A DNA stretch of 64,000 nucleotides from Symsagittifera roscoffensis (taxonomy: Eukaryota; Xenacoelomorpha; Acoela; Convolutidae). Within the stretch, counting starts at the first letter, position 1; each line of letters opens with the position of its first letter. Position numbers and translations under genes: made by a program. The notes under the pieces were generated by a model. It ran no database searches and was not told the DNA's origin. It saw only the letters and a program-made list of their open reading frames with translations. This document shows positions 53,402-64,000 of this stretch, one piece after another. Location of the stretch: assembly GCF_963678635.1 (NCBI RefSeq), contig NC_087069.1, forward strand, positions 7,390,633-7,454,632. The letters run 5' to 3'.

Positions 53402-56082
53402 TTAGACTTGAGGATTATCCCTACCGGCATTCCTTGTTTTTTCTTCCAGACCGTCTTCTCCGGAGCTTCCTTTTGGTAGTTCGGGGTGATCTTCAATCGG
53501 TTTGCCTGATTTATCCAGCCATCTCGTGAGTGGAAGACTGTCGTACGTTTCCTTATCCATGAAGGAGAAGCCATCCTTGATTTCAGGTATATCCGCCTCC
53601 CTTTGTTCTTGTCTCTCGTAGAACTCCGTCTTCTTACTCAAGCTGTCAGCGTTCTGATGTTTGTCTCGTGTTCTATGCTCAATTATCATGTTGTACCCAT
53701 CCAGGGGCGAACTATCCAACTCCCAATGTAATTTTGATCCATTGAGTACGTCTTCAGCCAGCTTAGTGCTCTGTTGTCGACTCTCAGCTTGAATGGCTCG
53801 CTGCCTAAGTACGCTCTATATTTCTCGACAAAGGAAACCACCGCGAACATCTCTGCTTTCGGTGCCCTGTATTTCATTTCCGTGTCGCTTAAGACTTTGC
53901 TCCCGTACGCTATTGGTCTCAAGACTGTTTACCCGTTCCATTCTTGTTCCTGATGGAGAATTCCAGAAATAGCAACTACCGACGCATCCGTGTCCAGCAC
54001 GTACATCCCTTTCTCAGTCGGCATACCTAGTACTGGTGCCTCACACAGCCCTTTCTTTATTCTCTGGAATGAATCTTCTGCTGCGTTGTTCCATGTGAAC
54101 TTCTTGCCCTTGTGTCTCATTAATTGTTGCATCGGGTATACCTTATCTGCATAGCCCTTGATGAATTCTCTGTAGTAATTCGCAAAACCCAGGAAGCTCA
54201 TCAACTGGTGTTCCGTCTTCGGCGATTTCCAAGTTAGGAATGCTTCTACGGCGTCTGGATCAGGTCTGATGCCGTGCCTGTCCACCATCCTGCCCAAGTA
54301 TTTTATCGAGTCCTTGAGTGGTTTACACTTTATGGTTTACACTTCACTTGAGTGGTTTACACTTCACTTCATGGTTGCACTTTGATGGTTTACACTTCAG
54401 CCCCGACCTTTTCATGCATAAAAACACCTCGTCAAGTCTCTCAATGTGGTCTTCTAGTGTGGGCGTCGCTATTACCACGTCATCCACATAGCACATTACC
54501 AGATTGCCGTACTTCTTCGTCACCCCTATTAGTGCGTGTGCCATCAGCCGCTGAAATGTTGCAGTGGCATTGCAAAGACCAAACGGCATCCGTTTCCACT
54601 GAAATAGACCCAACTCGCAGGCGAACCCTGTCTTGTCCCTGTCCTGCTTCCTCAGCGGTACCTGCCAGAAGGCCGAACCTAAATCAAGAGTTGTAAAAAA
54701 CTTTGCATCACCTTCGAGAGGCTCTCATCAATTCTAAGTATGGAATAGGCATCCTTCACTGTGACGGAGTTCAGGTATCGAAAGTCACAACAAAAACTCA
54801 ATTGGTCGCCTTTCTTTTTGGCCATCACTACTCCACACGCCCACGGTGATTTGGATGGTTCTATCATATCATACTCTAGTAACGTCTCAATCTCTTTTCT
54901 ACACGCATCCGATTTGTGTGGGGTCATGCGCCTCGCCCCCTCCCTGTGCGGTATCGCATTCTCCTCAAGTTCTATTTCAATCTCAACGAAATTACAACAC
55001 CCGATGTCCGCCTTATGCCTCGAAAAAACTTCTTCGTTCCGCTCTAGTACGTCCTTGATGGCTTCGAGCTGTTTGCCCCTCAAGTGTTCAATCTCCGACA
55101 GGACCGGTTTATCACTTTGCATTTCATCTAGTGTGGGCCGCTCCGGAAAGTTCGAGCAGCTCGACAGCCCATCGTCCGTCTCTGACTTAAGTGATTTAAC
55201 AAGACCCGATGAACCTTTTATTTTCTGTAATCGTCTCAAGATAGAAATTTTGTCCCTATGATTAGGACAATCATCAACTTCATTTTAGGACATTCTCAGT
55301 CATTTCATATCGAGTTTTAACCGGTAAAGCATATACCAGCTTCCTCCCCTTCTGTATCGTGATCGGTATATCAAGAGTATTCAACAAGACACTGACGCAG
55401 AGGCCGCTCTTGGTTATCGAGAAGGATCTTCCTAAAATAGCAGCACTTTGACTATTGCGATTTGGGACTATGCATACTTGCTTATTGTCACTTAGTTCAT
55501 TTAAATTTTTCATGCGCAAGCTTACAATTGCCGGTTCGTTTGCTTCCACCCTCACCCTCCTACTCAAGAATACCGGTGCTTTATTTTCATTCGCTATTAT
55601 TAAATTTACCGGTTTTATTGCGTACCTCCTATCCGGGTTTCTTATCCTGAACATCGCATTGTTTAAATCAATCGTTACGTCAAAATTCCTGATGAAGTCT
55701 CTGCCTAAAATGAATTGTTCAGACTCGTCCAGGTTTTCTACTAAGAAAGCTCATCCACAGATTGCGTTCCCCCAGATTTAGGGCTGTTATTGGTGTCCTG
55801 CCTAGCACCCGCAGCGCCCCTTTGTTGGCTGTTGACAACCGTATTCTCGAGTCTATCAAGTCATCTTTGTCGAAACCCATTCGCTCCCAAGTTTCGATTG
55901 GTATTACACTCAAGACCGCACCAGTATCGAGTAACCCACGCAAGTGAGTCTTTTTGCCACTTATGTCAAGCACGCGTGCTGATACGTCTGCCTCTGTCCC
56001 TATGTGCATTGCATCTTCCTCCAGCATGGCAGAGTGTCCAATCGATCTCACCCTTAGTTCTTCTCTTCCTACGTAGATCTGT
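53402..56082 (-). pseudogene. pol: pol of element B, first part: protease, RT, RNase H
   Basis: Homologous to A 6700-9290 but in seven pieces. Retropepsin DTG and RT YVDD (about 54478-54490) are intact. Breaks: loss of a few bases near 55745, shift near 55285, shift near 54715, a tandem duplication at 54318-54400, a stop at 53929, an extra base near 53705 and a shift near 53480. Such scattered damage is normal for an old insertion. Confidence 0.88.
54318..54400 (-). repeat. Local tandem expansion inside pol of element B
   Basis: Four copies of TGGTTTACACTT with short spacers stand where A has one (7565-7576). This is replication or repair slippage that destroys the RT frame. Confidence 0.85.
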
Positions 56083-56089
56083 TACTAGA

Positions 56090-57016
56090 TCTTCATCGCA
56101 TGTTATCATTGTTTTCGTATAGATGTTCATCCCATCTATATTTAGCGTCACCTCATGCGGACCATAAGCTTCTGTGTACCTGTTGTCAACTCGGACTGCC
56201 TTGCTACTCCCTCTTGTAATTAGTGCCCGTACTGCTCTAGAAGTCGTTTGAGGACTTATACCACTCAAGTAGTCGGCGTACACATCAATGTGCATTATTG
56301 TCTGGTCGCTGGGTTCGCTCAAAATTCTGGTCACCTCATGGCCGCCGACGGTGATTATTGACAATATTCTAGCCCCGTTTTCGTTATGCCGAATGGTTTT
56401 CCTGTCACCACTTTCACAGTGTTGCAGCTTCCATTCTTTGTCGACCCCGCTACAGCCTCTGGTGTTGACTTCGAGCAAGTCAATGCCTCATTGATATTCT
56501 GTCTATCGATCTCCTGCTTTAGTCGTTGTTCTATCTCTTTTGCCGCCAGGTCCTGCTTCACCTTATTTATGGCCTCTGCCGCCGCTTTCTCATAATTTAT
56601 CTCTAGAGTCTTCCTGGCTGTGGCCTCTAATGCACCTGGGTTACAGCTTTCACTGTTTTCGTCGGTAGTTCCGTGTTCGGTGCTCCTAAGTTTTTTGTTT
56701 CAAACTCGTTTTGACTATTCCGCTGATTTTGGACCGCCGCTAACGCCAATTTATGTTTGGGGTGACTCTGGTCCTTGACCGCCTCCCAAAACAAAGGACA
56801 ATCCATCCTGAAGTGACCTTCCTGATTGCAAAAGAAGCATCTTGCACCTATCTTGATGATCAAGCCACTATAGTACTCGTGCTCTTCCATCTGGCTCATG
56901 TCCTCCTCATCTGGTGCGTATCCTAGACTCTTCATGCCCTGTTTATATGTTGTGCAATCAGCCACGTGGTGATCTGCTGACCCACAATTCGCGCATGATC
57001 TATTTGTCCATGTCAT
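56090..57016 (-). pseudogene. gag: gag of element B, zinc-knuckle and C-terminal part
   Basis: The piece 56627-57016 carries two CX2CX4HX4C knuckles, CANCGSADHHVADC and CFFCNQEGHFRMDC. One extra base near 57005 separates it from the main gag frame. A further break near 56630 and a shift near 56410 follow. The segment then reads into the region before the protease (56478-55966). In C the same region is one continuous frame into pol, which argues that these breaks are decay rather than programmed shifts. Confidence 0.8.
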
Positions 57017-58880
57017 CTCTAGGCTTGTACCATGACGACCTTTGAGGTTGGCTCCCCCCTTGCGTATTCCTGTTATCTGAATACGAGTATTTCTTGGGTT
57101 TCATTAGCATGTATTCTCTCGACTTCTGTCTCATCTCTTCCGGAGTCGGTGCGCTATCTTTTGACAATGTGTAGTATGTTGCTAACATTGTTCTCAAGTC
57201 GTCACTCTTTACCCCGTCAATGAACTTCGAGGCGATGCTAAAGTTTTTTCTGTTCGTCGACTCTTCAGGGTCACTCCTCCTTCTCAAGCTCTCAAGGTCA
57301 TCCAGGAACCGATTTATCGATTCATCGTCCCTTTGCCTTCTCTTTTCGAATCGCATCATCGCTTGGTGACCCTTCATGCCCGACCCAAATCGATTCAACA
57401 ATATTTCGAAGATTTTGTCCGCGGTGTCGCGTTCCTCTTGCTTCTTTGCAACCACGCATTTCAACGCCGTGCCTTCTAATTTGCTAAGTATCGCTGTGCA
57501 GGCTTGTCTCTCATCATTTAAGTTGTCTTGTTCTAAATGTAATCTCATTACTTCTACCCAAGTGTCAATACATCCGTCCGAATCGTCCTTGAATTCTTTC
57601 GGCTTTTTGAATGTTTTACTGGACTTGCCCCCTCCTCTATCACTCGAGTCAGTGTTCCTCGTGGCGAAGGCTTCTAGTGTCCTGTTCATCATCTCCCAAG
57701 TGCTTGCCCACGTCATGACATCTGGCCCTGCGTTGCTGTTAGTCGTGGAGTCCCCTGGACCACTCGTTGTATTTGCCGTTCCACTCTTCATGATTGTTTT
57801 GGCAGCTACTGGTGCTATGTTCACCGCTTCCCGGGTTAAACGCAACGGCGTCGATTGCCGTTTGTTCCGTTGTGGTTCCACGAAGTCAACTCTGTTGCCT
57901 TGCGAGCGATCCGCTGCCGACCTGTCTTGTGACGTAGAGTTTCTCAAGATTGCATCCAATTTTGCCTGTATTGCACATGAACTTTCAGCCTGGGTCCTGC
58001 TCATTGCTTCCATCCTCGTTTCCAGACTCCCCAGCTGGCTGTTGACATCATCATAGCGTTTTTTCATTTGTTGCAGATCTTTTTTGATGTTCTTCTCTCG
58101 TTCTTCGTTGGCATTTACCTTGTCTGACATCTGTTGAATCTTTTCCTCAGTTGCCCTGGCCAGGTTCAAGTAGCTGTCCAGGTACTCGATTTTGTTGTAT
58201 CTTAACTCTTTTCTTATTACTTCTCTATCCTCCTCGCTGTGCTTCAACTTATTGTCGATCTGCTCTAGCTTTGCCATCAAATCGCCCAGCTCAAGAGAAG
58301 TTGTTTCATGGTCCACTGTTGCCCTGTTGTTTTCTGCTGTTTCCGGTCTGGCTTGGTCTTCGCTTTGGTCAGCTCTTGTCGTTTTCGTGAGTACTGTCCG
58401 AAATGTTTTGCCTCTCTCGGCTTTCAGTTCTTCCGTTACTGCGTCCCTCGACTTCATTCCGACCATCATCGCCAATTTTTCAGTAAAAGACGTTCTTTTT
58501 GTTTGGGAGTCGTCCTTCACCGTTTCTGGCGGGTTGCCTGTTGTGTCATCCACAGTGTCTATCGGCGAGAACTCCATTGGCTTTGGATTTGGTTCTTCTG
58601 CATTCGGCATCGGTGTTGACTCCGTCGTTCTCTTTTCCACCTCATCCACACTCTGGTCTGGCGTCTCAAGATCAATCTCAATGGCAGGCTCCGTTTGTTT
58701 CTCTTTAGCACCGACTTTTGTCTTGTTTTCAGTGTTACTCCTCGTGCTGACCCAGCTAAATGAAAAGTTCTTGTTTGTTACCTTTGGGTCCATTGATGTC
58801 ATTTTACGTAGTGATGAGTTATACTTTGTTTTTGATTCAGTAGATCTCCTTTTGGCCACCGGCACCCTGCTCCGTCTCAT
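57000..58880 (-). CDS. gag: gag of element B: N-terminal region, coiled coil and capsid
   Basis: 626 codons from ATG 58880 with no break. A basic start, acidic middle, coiled coil (residues about 200-320), low-complexity Thr/Ser/Gly stretch, then a Ty3-type capsid (about 420-570: FKKPKEF, DTWVEVMRLHL, RFGSGMKGHQ, RQRDDESINRFLDDLESL). It is unusually long for a Ty3 Gag because of the 400-residue N-terminal extension. Gag would form the particle and package RNA. It is the only capsid-coding gag in the window. Confidence 0.88.
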   Translation of the reverse strand: MRRSRVPVAKRRSTESKTKYNSSLRKMTSMDPKVTNKNFSFSWVSTRSNTENKTKVGAKEKQTEPAIEIDLETPDQSVDEVEKRTTESTPMPNAEEPNPKPMEFSPIDTVDDTTGNPPETVKDDSQTKRTSFTEKLAMMVGMKSRDAVTEELKAERGKTFRTVLTKTTRADQSEDQARPETAENNRATVDHETTSLELGDLMAKLEQIDNKLKHSEEDREVIRKELRYNKIEYLDSYLNLARATEEKIQQMSDKVNANEEREKNIKKDLQQMKKRYDDVNSQLGSLETRMEAMSRTQAESSCAIQAKLDAILRNSTSQDRSAADRSQGNRVDFVEPQRNKRQSTPLRLTREAVNIAPVAAKTIMKSGTANTTSGPGDSTTNSNAGPDVMTWASTWEMMNRTLEAFATRNTDSSDRGGGKSSKTFKKPKEFKDDSDGCIDTWVEVMRLHLEQDNLNDERQACTAILSKLEGTALKCVVAKKQEERDTADKIFEILLNRFGSGMKGHQAMMRFEKRRQRDDESINRFLDDLESLRRRSDPEESTNRKNFSIASKFIDGVKSDDLRTMLATYYTLSKDSAPTPEEMRQKSREYMLMKPKKYSYSDNRNTQGGSQPQRSSWYKPRDDMDK

Positions 58881-59139
58881 TATTTTTATTTATAATTGTT
58901 CCTATTTACAATATTACTACATACACAATTCTATTCTAAGAATAAAATCTCCTGCAAAAAAATTATTCAAAGGAAATATACAACGTGATAAAAACAATGT
59001 TCCCAGTTCTCTTTCAAACCTTTTGAAAAACTTTATTTTTTTTTGGGATCACAACCGTACCGGGTTCCGACTAGTCTTATTCTGTTTAATTCTGTCTTAA
59101 AATTCTTATTATAGCTTTACCCTAATTTTTTATACCGTT

Positions 59140-59905
59140 CCAAGACTTCCAGTTGCTGTCCCTACTCTTCTTTGTACTGTCCCAAGGTTTCTCTCCACTG
59201 TCCCAAGACTGTTCGGTACTGTCCCAGTACTTCTTGTTAGTGTCCAAGACCCCTGTCCCAAGAGTACTGTCCCAAGACTAGTGTCCCAAAACTGCTGTCC
59301 CAAGACTAGTGTCCCAAGACTGCTGTCCCAAGACTGCTGTCCCAAGACTATTGTCCCAAGGGTACTGTCCCAAGGTTAGTGTCCCAAGACTAGTGTCCCA
59401 AGACTAGTGTCCCAAGACTAGTGTTCCAAAACTAGTGTCCCAAGACTACCGTCCCAAGACTACAGTCCCAAGACTACTGTCCCAAGACTACTGTCCCAGG
59501 ACTACTGTCCCAAGACTACTGTCCCAAGACTAGTGTCCCAAGACTACTATCCCAAGACCACTGTCCCAAGACTACTGTCCCAAGACCACTGTCCCAAGAC
59601 TAGTGTCCCAAGACCACTGTCCCAAGACTACTGTCCCAAGACCACTGTCCCAAGACCACTGTCCCAAGACTAGTGTCCCAAGACCACTGTCTCAAGACCG
59701 TATCGTCCCAAGGCTGTACTGTCCCAAGACTGTACCAAGACTGCTCTGGCCCAAGACTGTCCCAAGACTGCACCGTCCCAAGACTGTCACAAGACTATAC
59801 TGTCCCAAGACCGTCCCAAGACTGCACCGTTCCGAGACCGTCCCCAGACTGCACTGTCCCAAGACTTCTTTGGTACTGTCCCAAGACTTCTTTGGTACTG
59901 TCCCA
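59140..59905. repeat. Leader minisatellite (element B)
   Basis: Tandem 13-14 bp units of TGTCCCAAGACTACTG type with variants, in the same place as 9570-10325 in A. The variant order differs from A, so the arrays expanded independently. Confidence 0.93.
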
Positions 59906-60774
59906 AGACTTGTCACCAAGTGTCTGAGCGGTGGGACTTCTTTTTCTTCATTGTAGGGACTTCTTGAATCACTGTACCTTGTACCACCACTCGAGCTCTA
60001 GTAAAAATTTCCCAAAAAAAACCTCTCTTAATGGCCAATGGCTTCAAATACTGGCCCCCCTGTATTTAACTCCTTTTCTATGTTTCAAGCAATTTGAAAC
60101 CAAAAATTCTTCGCAGGTATCTTGTGATCACCTGTTCGTTCAAAAACCAATAACAATGTTTCACCAAAACGTAAAAATTTTAACAGAGAAAGAATTAAAA
60201 AAAAACAGATGTACCCACCTAAAAATCAAGGGTGACGGATGTCAACCTTTGTTGAAAAAATGTCTGGTACCTGATTGCCACGCGTTTTCCTCCCCCCTGC
60301 TAACGATCTTATTGGGTATCACAAAAACGGTCTATGTCCGTTCCCCCCTACCGATCCGACCAGGGTACGTACCTTAACTCGATCTTAAATTTGGATATCC
60401 GCCTCTTATGAGCAACGCGTGTAAGTTTCTAATGTAACTAACTCAACGATGTCGATTATTTAGTTACTCTAGTTTCCTCCCTTTTTACAATTTACAACCA
60501 CCAACCTCTAACGTAACCATCCCCCCTCCTAACCTCCCCCCTCTTTAGCCCCCCCCCTTCTTAAACTAAAAATTACCTTAAGCGCCGCCGGGTGCTAAAC
60601 CTCTCGAGAAAACCGTAGACCTGTCTCCAGGCCTGCTTGTGTAAAAACGTTCCTCAAAACCGGGGGATTTCGCTTATCCAATTTTACACTTATCTCCTAT
60701 AATGTAATTTGGATTTTAACGATACCCGTTTTGACCAACTTGAGAACTCGAGAACAGCCAAATCCTTCTTGACC

Positions 60775-60968
60775 ACTTTCCCACTCGGCTGGTCACCTCT
60801 TCCAGTTAAGACTCCTGTTGGTTCAGCCCAAATCTTCCTGAACCATTTTACCACTCGGCTGGTCACCTCTTCCAGTCAAGTCTCCTATTGGTTCAGCCCA
60901 AATCCTCATGAACCACTTTCCCACTCGGCTGGTCACCTCTTCCAGTCAAGTCTCCTAGTTGTCCAGCT
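60775..60968. repeat. 69-bp tandem repeat in leader of element B
   Basis: Three copies of the unit with CACTCGGCTGGTCACCTCTT, as in A at 11147-11345. Confidence 0.85.
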
Positions 60969-61396
60969 AAATTCCAAGCTATCTGAAAACCCTTAACAAC
61001 GCCCCACACTCGGGCACTTTATTGAGGTTGCTGGATTAGATTGCTAAGTTGATCGAAACGATCGGTCTTATAAAACAGTATGGGTATAATATTTAATTAT
61101 TATAAAGGTTTGATCCAACTGATCTGGTGTCAAAGTCACGGTCTTTTTCGTTTTATGGTTTTTGTTCCTTTTTCTATTCTTTTTTTGTCCCCCTAGTTAC
61201 CCCCTTTACTCGGTTAGCTAAGCCTTGTTCGGAGAGCGTACCAGGAAGTTTTTTTGAGTTTTCTTAAAAAGCTATCACGGTACAACCGGAAGGTTTGGAC
61301 GTTCCCGCCGAACCGTACCACCGGTACTCTAGAATGGGCATGCAGCCCGGAGCTGTGTCAAGTGGGTTCGACTCCGTAGTCTTGATGTCGTAGAAA

Positions 61397-61411
61397 CACC
61401 CAGGAGCGCCA
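61397..61411 (-). other. Primer-binding site of element B
   Basis: TGGCGCTCCTGGGTG on the coding strand, 13 nt inside the LTR end; identical to A and C. Confidence 0.75.
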
Positions 61412-61424
61412 AAAAAAACACTAT

Positions 61425-62363
61425 GTAACATTCGTCTACTTCAGTCACATATGAGGCTTATGAGAAATAGGCCCTATAACCATTGGCTCAAGAGTCAGGG
61501 ACACTATCTCTTGTGTTTTTCTACCTCAAAATGGTCGCAGCCAATTCGGTTCACTTGCGACATGAGACTACAACCCGTTACAGCTTAAAGGCCACTACCA
61601 AAATATCCCCCACTCTAGAAACAAGAACGTCCCCATACTTAGGTCTCAAAATACCCAAAATACACGAACGCCGTTAAAAACCGGGTCGGAACAATCCTTT
61701 AAGTTTTTTTTATGTTAGACAGTGGAACTTTGATTCAATTCAGATGGATCAACCTAAAACTCGCCTTATCTCAACATAAAAACCATAAAACACACTCGAG
61801 AAAATTAAATTTGGTACTTACATAGCAGCTTGCTTGAGAAACAGAGTAATTAAACTAGTTAATGACTCTAGCATAAATATAATCGAATATAAAATATAAA
61901 TGTAAAATAAATATAAATAAATATAAATATAAAATATAACTCAAGAAGTCTTTTAACGATGAGTTCCAATCAAAGGAAGTAAGTTTTAACTCAAGAATAT
62001 AGTTTTGGATCTGGACCGTTGGGAAACTTCACTTGTCTGTCTTTCCGTTGAAGGTTCACCCTGGTCCAACTGATTCTAAGCCTGCTCTCGTATTTGTTTG
62101 GTTTCCTATGTCAGATGGGACAGCTCTACTCTAGTTTTCTACGACGGAAATTGCGAATAGCAATTTCCCATTGGATATCTCTGACAACTTTCCCGCAATT
62201 GTAATTCGGTCGTTCTGATTTTATTCTATCTGTTTTTAGTTGTCGCGAGAAAACTGAGCATGACAGGCTCCATTCGAATTTTTGAAAAATTAAATCCCAC
62301 TCCAAAAACCACATGACTTGTGCTCCTCAAGGTCAAACTTCCAATATATGACCGACTGGCACA
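61425..62363 (-). repeat. 5' LTR of element B
   Basis: 939 bp, starting TGTGCCAGTCGG and ending CGAATGTTAC on the coding strand. It is longer than its partner because of an AT-rich simple repeat (about 61880-61938). The right boundary is fixed by the target duplication CCAT at 62364-62367. Confidence 0.93.
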
Positions 62364-62913
62364 CCATTACCAAAGAAGAGTGGAGAGTATATTAAAATCT
62401 TCCAGTCTGCACGATTTTTTTTAATCAACTAAGACGACTGATCACTTTGAGGTGACATGAAAGGCTTGGGTAACGTCTTGAAGAGGGATATTACTTCATT
62501 GTTCCTTCTAACCACCGAGTTCCTTAATTTTAATATTCAGGACCAGTAACAATTATATTTTCGAAGGGAAGAAGCTAAGTAGGAGATAACTTTAGTTTGT
62601 TGGTTGGCAGGACTGTCCTGCGTCTCAACACTTTTTAAACCTAGGAGAAAAAGGTTTAAATCGGGACATAGACGTTAGAAGTCGGAAAAAATGTTTTTAT
62701 CTGAAGTTGTATCCTCGAAAGTGCAGATTAAGTGAAAGAATTTGGAAGGCTATAATAGTGTAGTATGATGCCATTCACATTCTGCAGTGAGTCGATATGA
62801 CGTGGATAAGAGTGATTTCATGCATTTTGTTAAATTCTGTTCGATGGCACTGTACCATTTTGATGAAGACTACGGGACTCAATGAGGACAGTGACCGGGC
62901 TGTCCGGGGAGTA
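62364..62913 (+). mobile_element. Relict 3' untranslated tail of a family II (C-like) element
   Basis: 62375-62913 follows 34480-35021 of C, with many substitutions, up to and including the polypurine tract (62901-62913). What comes next is not the family II LTR. This is a remnant into which, or next to which, B inserted. Confidence 0.75.
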
Positions 62914-63562
62914 GTTTATGTTGGAGGTGATCAGGGGGGGGGGGGGGGAGGAGGAAGACCCCCATGTATTAAGATAGGGAATAGAGCATCCGGTCTTCCA
63001 GCTATGTATTAAGATTGGGTATAGAGTCTACAATGTATTAAGATAGGGAATACCGATGGTAAGGTTTCATGGTTTGTGTGATGGTAAGATAATGGTAAGA
63101 AAAACGTAATTTTTTTGTTTTTTGTCTAATTTTTTCAGAAAAATCTGGGCGCGCGTTACCTAATTGGGAACAATTAATTGTAATTACGTGTATATTGTAG
63201 AATAAAGGTTATGTCTTTAGTTTTTTGGTGGATGGTAAGTCAATGGTAAGAGTTTTTGTGCAAAAACTTGGAATTTTTATCAAAAAATTTTTTTCGAAAA
63301 AATTCAAAACACGATAAGATTTTGTTTAATTTGATATGATAAAAATTTATTAGATACTTTTACTTTCTACCTATCTGAATCTATTCTGAACCTACAGAGA
63401 CTTCGAAAAAAGTCAAGTTTTTTGAGAAAAAAGTTTAAATTACAAAGAAAGTATATAAATCACTGCATTGTATAACAAGTTTACCGCAACATTTTACATT
63501 TTAACATCATAAACCCAATATAATACAACATCATGAATAAATTTACTTGACCAGATCAGTTC
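62914..63562. other. AT-rich low-complexity DNA with a G run
   Basis: Contains a 15-base G run (62934-62948), three copies of TGTATTAAGATAGGGAATAG-like sequence (62965-63050), repeated GATGGTAAG words (63055-63250) and AT-rich sequence. No gene is seen. Confidence 0.7.
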
Positions 63563-64000
63563 TTATAAGTTCAGTGGTTTTGTATGAATTCCATCATCTT
63601 GTACTTGTCTTTTTGGATAAAAATAGCTTAGTCCTTTCTTTGTCTGTTCATATGTAGCCACCATATGATTTATAGTTCTGAATCCTCTGTTAGTAGATGT
63701 AAGATTAATTGCTTCATCGAGCACTCTCCTATACTTTGCTAAAGGTCCATCTCCAGAGTCTTCTAGAACCCGCTTATTCAATCCTTTGCTGCTAAATTCG
63801 AATTTGTCTGACTTGTTGTCATAGCAGCAATATGTCTTACTACATAAACAGAGCATTTCTGTGCACCTAAATTCTTCTTTGAAAAGTCCCGGCTCCCGCT
63901 TATCATGTTTTTATGGATACTATAACAGGTTCGAGGAAAGAAATTGGATTTTGCATCTGCCTTGAAGGAATCTCTGCAATCACTCTCCCTCATTTTTTCC
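63563..64000 (-). pseudogene. C-terminal fragment resembling a Polinton/Maverick-type DNA polymerase B
   Basis: Two overlapping minus frames (63563-63856 and 63778-63993) form one coding stretch with a shift near 63840, running off the right edge. Key segments are FFPRTCYSIHKN, LCSKTYCCYD, FSSKGLNKRVLEDSGDGP, NRGFRTINHMVATYEQTKKG and YFYPKR with DGIHTKPL, a pattern I associate with the ends of type-B DNA polymerase-like proteins in Polinton-like animal elements. The polymerase motifs themselves would be outside the window. The match is from memory. Confidence 0.5.

Larger units (their letters stand above)
50099..53574 (-). pseudogene. pol: pol of element B, second part: linker, integrase, macro-like domain
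   Basis: Frames 52096-53574, 50539-52095 and 50099-50569 in order. A TAG at 52096 replaces a Lys codon just after the integrase IDHFT block, and a shift near 50590 separates the macro-like end. The integrase shows the HHCC finger (GHQGIDKVQQ), VQIDHRKI, FQSDNGKAF and GLVERQNRT, so all three acidic catalytic residues remain. About eight residues are missing near 51610 relative to A. The macro-like module (50099-50569) is in one piece. Confidence 0.88.
58881..61396 (-). other. 5' leader of element B (non-coding)
   Basis: About 2.5 kb aligned with the leader of A, including minisatellite, C-rich tract (around 60520-60560) and 69-bp repeats. No gene is seen; frames across the minisatellite are artefacts. 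Confidence 0.75.
39393..62363 (-). mobile_element. Element B: complete giant Ty3/gypsy-like LTR retrotransposon, family I, decayed
   Basis: 22,971 bp on the minus strand with both LTRs and a 4-bp flanking duplication CCAT. Coding order from the right: LTR, primer-binding site, leader, gag, pol, ORF X, ORF Y, LTR. It is the only copy here with a full-length gag including capsid, but pol, X and Y carry about a dozen stops and shifts. The LTR pair differs at roughly 4% of the first 165 positions compared by eye, so it is not recent. Its pol is very close to that of element A. Confidence 0.93.

Noticed and set aside
57000-57016. Possible programmed frameshift between gag pieces of B
   Set aside because: C reads through the same place in one frame and B has many other random breaks, so a single extra base is the simpler explanation.
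59603-59956. Similar repeat-protein frames in the leader of element B
   Set aside because: Same minisatellite artefact; the frame order is not kept between A and B.
62934-62948. Long G run as a quadruplex regulatory site
   Set aside because: A single 15-base G run beside other simple repeats is more likely slippage or an assembly-sensitive tract; there are no spaced G blocks.

Overview
The window is a pile of transposable elements from a eukaryotic, most likely animal, genome. No single-copy host gene, rRNA or tRNA gene could be supported. Evidence for an animal genome is circumstantial: Ty3/gypsy-type LTR elements, an endonuclease-bearing LINE, and a fragment resembling the end of a Polinton-type DNA polymerase. 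The species cannot be named from the sequence.

Three copies of a giant LTR retrotransposon group dominate. Element A (minus strand, 1-12708, cut by the left edge) and element B (minus strand, 39393-62363, complete at about 23.0 kb) are one family. Element C (plus strand, 12709-35936, about 23.2 kb) is a second, related family. All share one plan: LTR of about 0.9 kb; a primer-binding site 12-13 nt inside the LTR; a 2.5-3 kb leader full of short repeats; gag with two zinc knuckles; pol (protease, reverse transcriptase, RNase H, long acidic linker, integrase, chromodomain-free tail, C-terminal macro-domain-like module); then two further large coding regions before the 3' LTR. The first, 'ORF X', has a coiled coil followed by two SGNH/GDSL-hydrolase-like domains and a long unknown helical region. 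The second, 'ORF Y', is about 1000 codons with no recognised homology except a conserved Cys/His motif. Pol and the visible part of ORF X in A are uninterrupted, but A has no gag. C lacks the capsid part of gag and carries many breaks. B has a full-length gag but a fragmented pol, X and Y.

Layout: 1-12708 element A, inserted into the 5' LTR of C; 12709-35936 element C, inserted into a LINE; 35937-39330 remains of two LINEs; 39393-62363 element B, flanked by a 4-bp duplication CCAT; 62364-62913 the 3' untranslated tail of another C-like element; 62914-63560 AT-rich and low-complexity DNA; 63563-64000 the polymerase fragment.

The most interesting points are: (1) a polypurine word like the one that precedes the 3' LTR recurs at three fixed internal places in A, B and C, in two different reading frames, as expected for extra plus-strand primers; (2) the macro-like domain fused to pol; (3) a tandem SGNH protein plus a conserved unknown ORF in an LTR element. 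Function is inferred from motifs read by eye; no search or alignment program was run.
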